NCBI GenBank assembly: GCA_946534715.1
Contig: CAMNCW010000028.1
Span: forward strand, 1-38,077
Source: an uncultured Bacteroidales bacterium
GTDB lineage: Bacteria; Bacteroidota; Bacteroidia; Bacteroidales; Paludibacteraceae
Direction: 5' to 3'
DNA length: 38,077 nucleotides
Positions 30,981-38,077 of this stretch are shown one piece after another. The position numbers and the translations under genes are program-made. Within the stretch, counting starts at the first letter, position 1. Each line of letters opens with the position of its first letter. Under the pieces are notes generated by a model, which did not search any database, was not told where the DNA came from, and was given only the letters and a program-made list of their open reading frames with translations.

Positions 30981-31796
30981 ATGTCAGTACATGTACAAAA
31001 TAGCCGCATGACAACGGCCAAATTACGCCAGATGAAGGCGAACGGCGAGAAGATCGCCATGCTGACCAGTTATGATTTCACGCTTGCCTCTTTGGTGGAC
31101 GAAGCGGGAATTGACATGTTTCTTGTGGGAGACAGCGCCAGCAATGTAGTATGCGGCAACCAATACACGTTGCCTATTACGGTAGATGAGATGATTTTCT
31201 TGACCAAAGGAGTTGTGCGCGCGGCGCAACACGCGTTAGTGGTGTGCGACATGCCCTTCGGCAGCTACCAGGTGAGCGAAGAAGAGGCGGTGCGCAATGC
31301 CATCAAGATCCTCAAAGAGAGCGGATGCGATGCCGTCAAGTTAGAGGGCGGCGAGGAGATCCTTCCGGCCATCAAGCATATGATCCAAGCCGGCGTGCCG
31401 GTGATGGGTCACTTGGGGCTGACGCCGCAGAGTGTCAACCAGTTCGGCGGCTACGGCCTGCGCGCCAAAGAGGAGGCGGAGGCGGAGAAACTGCTGCACG
31501 ACGCCAAATTATTGGACGAAGCCGGCTGTTTCTCTATCGTTTTGGAGAAGATCCCTGCGGCTTTGGCGGAGAAAGTGACGAAAGCCGTTTCGTGTCCGGT
31601 CATCGGTATCGGCGCCGGCAACAAATGTGACGGACAAGTTCTTGTCCTGCATGACATGTTGGGTCTGAACCAAGGCTTCAAGCCCAAGTTCCTGCGTCAT
31701 TTCGCAAGTTTGGCAGGAGAAGTAAAAACCGCTGTGGGCGAATATATCAACGCCGTCAAAGACAGCTCTTTCCCTAATTCGGAAGAAAGCTACTGA
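30981..31796 (+). CDS. panB: 3-methyl-2-oxobutanoate hydroxymethyltransferase
   Basis: First committed enzyme of pantothenate synthesis: it adds a hydroxymethyl group from methylene-tetrahydrofolate to alpha-ketoisovalerate. The 271-residue protein shows MLTSYDFTLASLVDEAGIDMFLVGDS (Mg2+-binding Asp), MPFGSY, AVKLEGG, GHLGLTPQS and the late IGIGAGNKCDGQVLVLHD. It supplies the pathway whose later steps include coaBC at 14197. The 3' end overlaps the convergent hemolysin III gene by 23 bp. Confidence 0.97.
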   Translation: MSVHVQNSRMTTAKLRQMKANGEKIAMLTSYDFTLASLVDEAGIDMFLVGDSASNVVCGNQYTLPITVDEMIFLTKGVVRAAQHALVVCDMPFGSYQVSEEEAVRNAIKILKESGCDAVKLEGGEEILPAIKHMIQAGVPVMGHLGLTPQSVNQFGGYGLRAKEEAEAEKLLHDAKLLDEAGCFSIVLEKIPAALAEKVTKAVSCPVIGIGAGNKCDGQVLVLHDMLGLNQGFKPKFLRHFASLAGEVKTAVGEYINAVKDSSFPNSEESY

Positions 31797-32442
31797 GAAT
31801 CAGCCAGGTAGCTATGGTATGTGAAGCAGCCCCGAGGTTGATGAACACATGCCAAATCGCGTGGTAATAGGCGTGTTCCTCATCGAGGCGGAAGAAATAA
31901 GCTCCGGCGGTGTAGAACACGCCTTCTGCTATTATCCACCAGAAAGCCCACGGACTCAAACTGCGCCACATCGGCACAATAATGAGCAAAGCAGCCCACC
32001 CCATCGCCAAGTACAACGCCAGCGAGAGCTTCGGGTGCTTGCCCAAAGCCACAAACTTACCCACTATGCCGGCGATCACACAAGCCCAAAGGAAAGCGAA
32101 CAGACTCCAACCGATCCATCCGCCCACACCGGACAGACAAATAGGCGAATAGGACCCGGCGATCATCACATAAATCGATATATGATCCAAGATACGGAGT
32201 TTGCGTTTCAACTCCGGCGAAGTAACGGCATGGTAGATCGTCGAAGAACCGAACATCAGCCATGCGCCGAAAAGGTATAGAAGCGTTCCTAACATCTGAT
32301 ACGCGAAATGCGCCGACTGCGCCTCATGCGCCAGACGAATCATCGGAACGGACACAATCATCATCGCCACAAGGGCTACCAGATGGGTCCATGTATTGGC
32401 TTTTTCTTCTGAAGACAGTGAATACATCGTTAAATTTTTCAT
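31774..32442 (-). CDS. Hemolysin III family (PAQR-like) membrane protein
   Basis: The 222-residue protein has about seven membrane helices. It has the conserved polar residues of the YqfA/HlyIII and PAQR families: HLVAL near the start, SSTIYHAV, LDHISIYVMIAGSYSPIC and a C-terminal HAIWHVFINLGAASH. The His and Asp set probably binds zinc, as in adiponectin receptors. The start ATG at 32442 (MKNLTMYS) follows a promoter; ATG 32427 is an alternative. Confidence 0.93.
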   Translation of the reverse strand: MKNLTMYSLSSEEKANTWTHLVALVAMMIVSVPMIRLAHEAQSAHFAYQMLGTLLYLFGAWLMFGSSTIYHAVTSPELKRKLRILDHISIYVMIAGSYSPICLSGVGGWIGWSLFAFLWACVIAGIVGKFVALGKHPKLSLALYLAMGWAALLIIVPMWRSLSPWAFWWIIAEGVFYTAGAYFFRLDEEHAYYHAIWHVFINLGAASHTIATWLILSSFLPN

Positions 32443-32451
32443 TTGCGGGTA

Positions 32452-32482
32452 CAAAGTTACTGCTTTTTTACGAGATATGCAA
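32452..32482 (-). promoter_or_regulatory. Promoter of the hemolysin III gene
   Basis: On the minus strand TTGC (32479-32482), 19 nt, TAACTTTG (32452-32459), about 10 bp before the start codon. The -33 side reads TTGCATATCT. Confidence 0.78.
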
Positions 32483-32530
32483 TAAAAAAGTGCACAATTG
32501 GTAATAAAGAATATTTTTTTCTTAAAAAAG

Positions 32531-32562
32531 TTTGCCTATGTGCAATTTTTTTTGTAACTTTG
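32531..32562 (+). promoter_or_regulatory. Promoter of galK-galM-beta-galactosidase
   Basis: TTTG (32531-32534), 20 nt, TAACTTTG (32555-32562), 42 bp before the galK ATG. The core reads TTTGCCTATGTGCAAT. No operator is obvious. Confidence 0.87.
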
Positions 32563-32604
32563 CAGCATATTTGGAAATTTATCTTCACACAAATACATAT
32601 TACT

Positions 32605-33786
<1,182 letters not shown>

Positions 33787-33788
33787 AT

Positions 33789-33823
33789 TTTCAATTTTGA
33801 ATTTTTAATTTTTAATTCGTAAT
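33789..33823. repeat. 7-bp array (5 units) between galK and galM
   Basis: Units TTTCAAT, TTTGAAT, TTTTAAT, TTTTAAT and TCGTAAT, ending four bases before the GTG start of galM and filling nearly the whole spacer. Confidence 0.88.
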
Positions 33824-33827
33824 TTCT

Positions 33828-34823
33828 GTGAAACCGATTCAGTTTTATACCATTAAGAGCAGCGGTGGGCTGAAAGTGGAGATCTCGAATCTCGGCGCGA
33901 AGATCACCAAACTGCTCGTAGCGAACCGCAAAGGGGAAGTCAAGGACATTGTTCTTGGCTTCCGTTCTGCGGAAGAATGGCGTACGAAAGAGACCTATTT
34001 CAATGCTATCTGCGGCCGCGTGGCGAACCGCATCAAAGAGGGTGTGTTTGAGTTGGACGGACAGACCTATCATCTGCCCATCAACAACGGACCGAACAGC
34101 CTGCACGGCGGCATTGAGGGCTTCAACGCCAAGATATGGGAGGTGGTGGAGCAAAGTCTCTTTGAGATCAAACTGCACTACCGCTCCAAAGACGGCGAAG
34201 AAGGTTATCCCGGCAATTTGGACGTTTGGGTAACCTATACAGCAACCAAAGACAACACGCTCCGCATTCATTATGAGGCGAAAACCGATGCGCCGACCTT
34301 GGTGGCGATGACGAACCATGCCTATTTCAACCTCGCGGGCGAAGACAGCGGACGCGTGGACGACCATGTACTGCAAGTCTTCGCGGACAAGTTCACGCCG
34401 TTTGATGAGAACACCTGTCCGACCGGAGAGATCCAAAGCGTCGAGGGTACGCCGATGGATCTGCGTCAGCCGGCTCGTTTGGGTGACAAGATGAGCGATC
34501 CGTTCTTCGCCACTTGGCGCGGATTGGACAACAACTGGTGTCTTTGCGATGCCGATGCACCCAAAGAGCTGCGTCATGCGGCTACCTTGGAAGCGGACGG
34601 ACGGACCATGGAGTGCTGGACAACGATGAAGGGCTTGCAGGTTTATACCGGCAACTGGATCGAGCAAAACGAAGGCAAAAACGGTACAATGTATGACATC
34701 CAGCATGCCGTTTGTCTCGAAGCGCAGAACTGGCCCGACAGCGTTCACCATGACGATTTCCCCGATGTAGTGCTTCGCCCCGGAGACAAACTCGACGAGA
34801 TAACAGAGTACCGCTTCCTATAA
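33828..34823 (+). CDS. galM: Aldose 1-epimerase (mutarotase)
   Basis: Interconverts beta- and alpha-galactose so that GalK receives its alpha substrate. The 331-residue protein has the GalM pattern: AICGRVANRI, NNGPNSLHGGIEGF (substrate His), MTNHAYFNLAG (catalytic His), and a C-terminal AVCLEAQNWPDSVHHDDFP with the catalytic Glu. The start appears to be GTG at 33828 (MKPIQFYT); no ATG lies close by, and the region upstream is a repeat array. There is no signal peptide, so it acts in the cytoplasm, or possibly leaks by another route. Confidence 0.95.
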   Translation: MKPIQFYTIKSSGGLKVEISNLGAKITKLLVANRKGEVKDIVLGFRSAEEWRTKETYFNAICGRVANRIKEGVFELDGQTYHLPINNGPNSLHGGIEGFNAKIWEVVEQSLFEIKLHYRSKDGEEGYPGNLDVWVTYTATKDNTLRIHYEAKTDAPTLVAMTNHAYFNLAGEDSGRVDDHVLQVFADKFTPFDENTCPTGEIQSVEGTPMDLRQPARLGDKMSDPFFATWRGLDNNWCLCDADAPKELRHAATLEADGRTMECWTTMKGLQVYTGNWIEQNEGKNGTMYDIQHAVCLEAQNWPDSVHHDDFPDVVLRPGDKLDEITEYRFL

Positions 34824-34854
34824 TTTTGAATTTATAATTTTTAATTTTTAATTT
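34820..34854. repeat. 7-bp array (5 units) between galM and the beta-galactosidase
   Basis: Units ATAATTT, TGAATTT, ATAATTT, TTAATTT and TTAATTT. It starts inside the last codons of galM and ends four bases before the next ATG. Confidence 0.88.
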
Positions 34855-34858
34855 CAAA

Positions 34859-37306
34859 ATGCTCAGCATTTTATTAGCTGTCAGTACATTGCTGACGACT
34901 TGGCAGTTCCGGCAGGAGGTGTCGGAACAGATGCCGAATGTCGATACCGTTTGGCACGAAGTGCAGATCCCGCATGATTGGGCCATTAGTCAGCCTTTTG
35001 ACCGCGCGCACGACCTGCAGGAAGTGATCGTTGTGCAGAACGGAGAGAAAGAGCCGACCTGGAAAACAGGGCGTAGCGGTGGTCTGCCCTGGATGGGGAA
35101 AGGGCACTATCGCACGCGTGTCAAAGTGAACAAGGACAAGTTCTACACCTTGGTTTTCGACGGTGCAATGAGTCATGCGGACGTCTATGTCAACGGCGAA
35201 GAGATGGTCTATTGGCCGTACGGGTACAATACCTTTGATTGTTACATCCTGCCGCAACTCATCACCGGCGACAGCGTCGATATAGATGTCTTTTTGGAGA
35301 ACAAACCCCAGCAAAGCCGCTGGTATCCGGGCGCAGGCCTCTATCGCAACGTGCATCTGGTAGAGACGGAAAAACTGCACATCCCCACTTTCGGTGTGCT
35401 CATCCGTACGCCGCAAGTGAGCGCGGACCAGGCGATCGTGACCTTAGAGACGGAGTTACAGGACGGAGTAGATGCAACAACGGCTATTCATGCCGGTGCG
35501 AAAGTGGTGACCGATATTCTCTTTGACGGACAAGTGGTAGCCACGATAGAAGGACAGCAGGGAGCCACAGTGATCAACAAACCGCATCTCTGGAGTCCCG
35601 AGACGCCACACCTTTATATAGCGCGTACGCGCGTGTATGGCAATTCACAATTCACAAATCACAATGCACAATTAATGGACGAACGCGAGACACGGTTCGG
35701 TATCCGCAGCCTCAGTTACACACCGGAGAAGGGTTTCCAACTCAACGGTGTGACCCGTAAGTTCAAAGGCGTCTGCAACCACCATGACTTGGGTCCCTTG
35801 GGCGCTGCAATCCATAAAGACGCGCTGCGTCACCAGATCACGATGCTCAAACAGATGGGTTGCGATGCAATCCGCACGAGCCATAACATGCCCGCGCCGG
35901 AACTCGTAGCACTCTGCGACGAGATGGGAATGATGATGATGATCGAGCCTTTCGACGTCTGGAACCACGGCAAAACGGACAATGACTACAACAAGGAGTT
36001 CAACGATTGGTGGAAATGGGACGTCACCAACATGGTGAAGCAATACCGCAATAACGCCTGTGTAATGATGTGGTCCAGCGGCAACGAGGTCTGGAATCAA
36101 GTGCTGGATGACGGCATCGGCATCGTGACGGAACTGCAAGCTCTCTTCCATCAACTCGACCCCACACGCCCTGTCACCAACGGTATGGATCAGGCGATGC
36201 ACGTCATTCATAACGGCTTCGGCGCAGCGGTGGAGATTCCGGGTTTCAATTATCGCACGGGACGTTATATAGAAGCCTATGAGAACCTGCCACAAAAGAT
36301 GATTTTAGGTTCCGAGACTTCTTCTACCGTCTCCAGCCGCGGCGTATATAAGCTCCCGGCGGTCATTCAGCCGGACGCGCTCTATGCCGACCAACAATCC
36401 TCCGGCTATGACGTGGAGTACTGCGCTTGGTCAGGCCTGCCGGATCAGGATTTTCAGTTACAGGACGATTTTAACTGGACAATAGGACAGTTCGTTTGGA
36501 CGGGCTTTGACTACTTAGGCGAGCCTTCGCCGTACGACACGGACGCTTGGCCGAGCCACAGCAGCTATTTCGGCATCATCGACTTGGCGTCGCTGCCCAA
36601 AGACCGCTTCTGGCTCTATCGCAGCCAGTGGAACAAAGAGGAGAAGACCCTGCATGTATTGCCCCACTGGAACTGGAAGAAAGGCGAGTTGGTGCCTGTG
36701 TTCTGTTATACCAACTACCCGGTAGCGGAACTCTTTGTCAACGGCAAGAGTTACGGCAAACTGCGTCATGCTACTGCCGAAGAAGCAGAGCGGATGGCGA
36801 AAGGAGACCTCTCCCCGACTCTCTCTCAAGGAGAGGGAGAACCGCGCGTCAGCGCAATGCCTAAAGTGGGTCAGTTTGAAATCCCGGTATGGGGTTCTGC
36901 GCCGCGTCCGGAGTTATTGCCGCGTTACAGACTCATGTGGTTCGATGTGCCCTTTGAAGCAGGTAAGATAGAAGTGGTAGCTTATGACGAAAGCGGCAAA
37001 GAGGCGGCGCGAGAGACCATCCGCACGGCCGGCAAACCGCATCACTTGGAAGTGACTTGCGCCAACGAGGATGAAAATCCCGAAGAGTTATGCTATATGA
37101 CGGTCAAAGTGGTGGATAAAAACGGTAACCTCTGTCCGTTTGCTAACAACCTCATCCGTTACAAAGGCGAGGGTTTTGTAGCGGTCGCAAATGGCGATGC
37201 CACTTGTTTGGAGAGCTTCGTGCAACCGCAAATGCACGCTTTCGCCGGGCAATGTACGTTCATCATCAAAAAAGGCGCAAAAGGCAAGTTCCTAATGGGG
37301 AAATAA
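34859..37306 (+). CDS. Glycoside hydrolase family 2 beta-galactosidase
   Basis: An 815-residue GH2 enzyme that probably splits terminal beta-galactosides. Layout: a short hydrophobic N-terminus, sugar-binding jelly roll (HDWAISQPFDRAH, RWYPGAGLYRNVHLV), Ig-like domain, TIM barrel, and a C-terminal DUF4982/Big-like part (about 690-800). The acid/base is Glu410 in SSGNEVWN and the nucleophile is Glu486 in LGSETSS. Repeats add two segments in frame: SQFTNHNAQ (about 261-272, 7-bp array) and LSPTLSQGEGE (about 649-662, GC palindrome). The N-terminus lacks the usual Lys/Arg before its hydrophobic core, so export is uncertain. With galK and galM it forms a galactoside-use unit. Confidence 0.93.
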   Translation: MLSILLAVSTLLTTWQFRQEVSEQMPNVDTVWHEVQIPHDWAISQPFDRAHDLQEVIVVQNGEKEPTWKTGRSGGLPWMGKGHYRTRVKVNKDKFYTLVFDGAMSHADVYVNGEEMVYWPYGYNTFDCYILPQLITGDSVDIDVFLENKPQQSRWYPGAGLYRNVHLVETEKLHIPTFGVLIRTPQVSADQAIVTLETELQDGVDATTAIHAGAKVVTDILFDGQVVATIEGQQGATVINKPHLWSPETPHLYIARTRVYGNSQFTNHNAQLMDERETRFGIRSLSYTPEKGFQLNGVTRKFKGVCNHHDLGPLGAAIHKDALRHQITMLKQMGCDAIRTSHNMPAPELVALCDEMGMMMMIEPFDVWNHGKTDNDYNKEFNDWWKWDVTNMVKQYRNNACVMMWSSGNEVWNQVLDDGIGIVTELQALFHQLDPTRPVTNGMDQAMHVIHNGFGAAVEIPGFNYRTGRYIEAYENLPQKMILGSETSSTVSSRGVYKLPAVIQPDALYADQQSSGYDVEYCAWSGLPDQDFQLQDDFNWTIGQFVWTGFDYLGEPSPYDTDAWPSHSSYFGIIDLASLPKDRFWLYRSQWNKEEKTLHVLPHWNWKKGELVPVFCYTNYPVAELFVNGKSYGKLRHATAEEAERMAKGDLSPTLSQGEGEPRVSAMPKVGQFEIPVWGSAPRPELLPRYRLMWFDVPFEAGKIEVVAYDESGKEAARETIRTAGKPHHLEVTCANEDENPEELCYMTVKVVDKNGNLCPFANNLIRYKGEGFVAVANGDATCLESFVQPQMHAFAGQCTFIIKKGAKGKFLMGK
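35641..35675. repeat. 7-bp array (5 units) inside the beta-galactosidase gene
   Basis: Units CAATTCA, CAATTCA, CAAATCA, CAATGCA and CAATTAA, read in frame as NSQFTNHNAQL at a domain border before DERETRFGIR. Confidence 0.9.
36811..36840. repeat. GC-rich palindrome inside the beta-galactosidase gene
   Basis: CTCCCCGACTCTCTCTCAAG then GAGAGGGAGA. Arms CTCTC (36823-36827) and GAGAG (36831-36835) with flanking pairs. Family consensus (CCCCGAC-Y-rich arm-CAA-R-rich arm) is kept. Encodes SPTLSQGEG in frame. Confidence 0.8.
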
Positions 37307-37367
37307 TACGTCATAACACGTCCCCAAAAGCCATCAGAAGCCTGACCCAAAGCGTGTTCGTACGTGC

Positions 37368-37400
37368 TGATCCCGCGATATGACCGCGATATGACCGCGA
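37368..37400. repeat. 11-bp array (3 units)
   Basis: Units TGATCCCGCGA, TATGACCGCGA and TATGACCGCGA. The first has three differences; the other two are identical. Confidence 0.85.
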
Positions 37401-37470
37401 CCTCTCTGATGGATGAAAGCCCCGAAGAAATGATTCGTTAGCCGAAACGGCTTCCGGGCGATGCTAAATG

Positions 37471-37498
37471 AAAGGGTGTGCCAAACGGCGCACCCTTT
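37471..37498 (+). terminator. Hairpin, possible terminator of the galactose operon
   Basis: AAAGGGTG then TGCC pair with GGCG then CACCCTTT around an AAAC loop (12 pairs, one wobble). It lies 165 bp after the beta-galactosidase stop. No strong T-run follows (TTAGATT), so it may be a repeat rather than a terminator. Confidence 0.5.
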
Positions 37499-37506
37499 AG
37501 ATTCCT

Positions 37507-37758
37507 AAATCCCCGCGAAATACCCGCGAAAGTGGGGCTAAAAGTGCGTAATAAAAGAGGGTAACAAATTGCCAATTATTAAGATTTTGCCTGTCACACC
37601 TCTCACACGACCCTCTTACGACTCGCTTACTGGAGACATACGGGACGATAGATCACGAGAGACCGACGAGACACCGACGAGATACCGTGTGATTAAATGT
37701 ACGATTTTTAAGAAACCCCAACTATCTAACCTCCGCGCAACATCCGCGTAACATCCGC
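37507..37758. repeat. Series of 11-bp repeat pairs and triples
   Basis: Three further short arrays share the 11-bp period: AAATCCCCGCG and AAATACCCGCG (37507-37528); ACCGACGAGAC and ACCGACGAGAT, then ACCG again (37662-37687); AACCTCCGCGC, AACATCCGCGT and AACATCCGCT (37728-37759). The part at 37600-37660 also looks weakly phased at 11 bp (TCACACGAC, CTTACGAC, CTTACTGG, CATACGGG at about 11-bp steps). Confidence 0.75.
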
Positions 37759-37865
37759 TATAATCATAATCTAGAACGACTACTTTACATAGATAGATAG
37801 CGGCTATGCTTGCATAAGACGATATTTATTTGTACAAAAGAAAGAAGCCATCCGACTTGTCAACA

Positions 37866-37892
37866 AAATGTGCGGTCGTTAGCCGCACATTT
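37866..37892 (-). terminator. Terminator of the LRR protein gene
   Basis: AAATGTGCGG (37866-37875) pairs perfectly with CCGCACATTT (37883-37892) around a 7-nt loop. On the minus strand the stem is followed by TTGTT. It starts one base after the stop codon. Confidence 0.8.
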
Positions 37893-37893
37893 A

Positions 37894-38077
37894 TCACAAT
37901 TCAATCAACCAGTGGCGGTATTGTTTGAGTGCGTCGAAACGCATAAAGTGGTCCATAGTGCCCTGCGGGATTAGCACGTGCTCAATGCGATTGCACCTAT
38001 CAAATGCGGTGGACTCAATGCGCTCAATGGACTTAGGCAAGGTAATAGAAGCCAAACTATTGCAGTTATCAAATGCA
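37894..38077 (-). CDS. BspA-like leucine-rich-repeat protein, C-terminus only (partial)
   Basis: Reading leftward from the window edge, the frame gives 61 codons and a TGA at 37894-37896. It shows the LRR_5 pattern of BspA/Treponema-type surface proteins: AFDNCNSLASITLPKSIERI, then ESTAFDRCNRIEHVLIPQGT, that is, AFxxCxxLxxIxLPxSIxxI units of about 23 residues. The ending DHFMRFDALKQYRHWLIEL is the usual cap-like tail after an IPxGT turn. Most of the protein lies outside the window, so anchoring and size are unknown. Confidence 0.88.
   Translation of the reverse strand, partial: AFDNCNSLASITLPKSIERIESTAFDRCNRIEHVLIPQGTMDHFMRFDALKQYRHWLIEL

Larger units (their letters stand above)
37307..37893. 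other. Non-coding region rich in 11-bp repeats
   Basis: No gene seen in 587 bp between the beta-galactosidase and the LRR gene. It holds four 11-bp arrays, one hairpin (37471-37498), a TAGA tetramer run (about 37788-37799) and the terminator of the LRR gene (37866-37892). Short open frames here lack any family likeness. Confidence 0.75.

Overview
The window is about 38 kb of a Bacteroidales chromosome (phylum Bacteroidota), probably one contig of an uncultured or little-studied lineage. Three things point there: a 16S rRNA 5' end of Bacteroidetes type at the left edge, Bacteroidota-type promoters (TTTG-N19/20-TAnnTTTG) before at least twelve transcription units, and phylum-typical genes (omega subunit of Bacteroidetes type, DUF3276, DUF4494, DUF4105, glycine-lipid acyltransferases, a BspA-like leucine-rich-repeat protein at the right edge). 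I see no phage, insertion sequence, CRISPR array, tRNA or antibiotic-resistance gene. Most genes are conserved housekeeping genes.

Layout. 1-74: start of a 16S gene running off the left edge (minus strand), with leader and promoter to about 303. 505-4101 (minus): membrane protein, SprT-like protease, pfkA, pheS. 4214-5707 (plus): rmuC, divergent from pheS. 5670-9222 (minus): nadD, gmk, yicC and mnmE. 9223-9653: repeat-rich intergenic region with a 156-bp hairpin. 9654-12931 (plus): small HTH-like protein, two paralogous outer-membrane barrels, ApbE. 13011-15414 (plus): bamD, rpoZ, coaBC. 15469-15858 (minus): DUF3276. 15959-23968 (plus): nusB, yajC, ybbR-like, DegT aminotransferase, rpoN, PAP2-like, DUF4105, alkaline-phosphatase-like pseudoenzyme, many with overlapping ends. 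23998-27542 (plus): DUF4494, glsA, glsB, yggS, HAD hydrolase. 27631-29700: clpB without its N domain. 29889-30872 (minus): FecCD permease. 30981-31796: panB. 31774-32442 (minus): hemolysin III. 32605-37306 (plus): galK, galM and a GH2 beta-galactosidase, a compact galactoside-to-galactose-1-phosphate unit. 37894-38077 (minus): C-terminus of an LRR protein.

The unusual content lies mostly between genes and at gene edges. Three families of short repeats recur: (i) AT-rich arrays of 7-bp units (NNAATTN type; one related array has 8-bp units) in operon spacers; (ii) GC-rich palindromes of the form CCCCTCCC...GGGAGGGG; (iii) arrays of 11-bp units whose sequence differs from array to array while the period stays the same. 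Families (i) and (ii) also lie inside coding regions in frame (nadD, yicC, fecCD permease, yggS, rmuC, beta-galactosidase), adding protein segments such as SQLSIVN or SP-x-GEG. In nadD they appear to have supplied the start codon, and the C-terminus looks shortened. Three divergent gene pairs share the same 48-bp two-way promoter built round a TTTGCAYATRTGCAAA-like palindrome.

All motif and alignment statements were made by eye. No database search, folding program or alignment was run.
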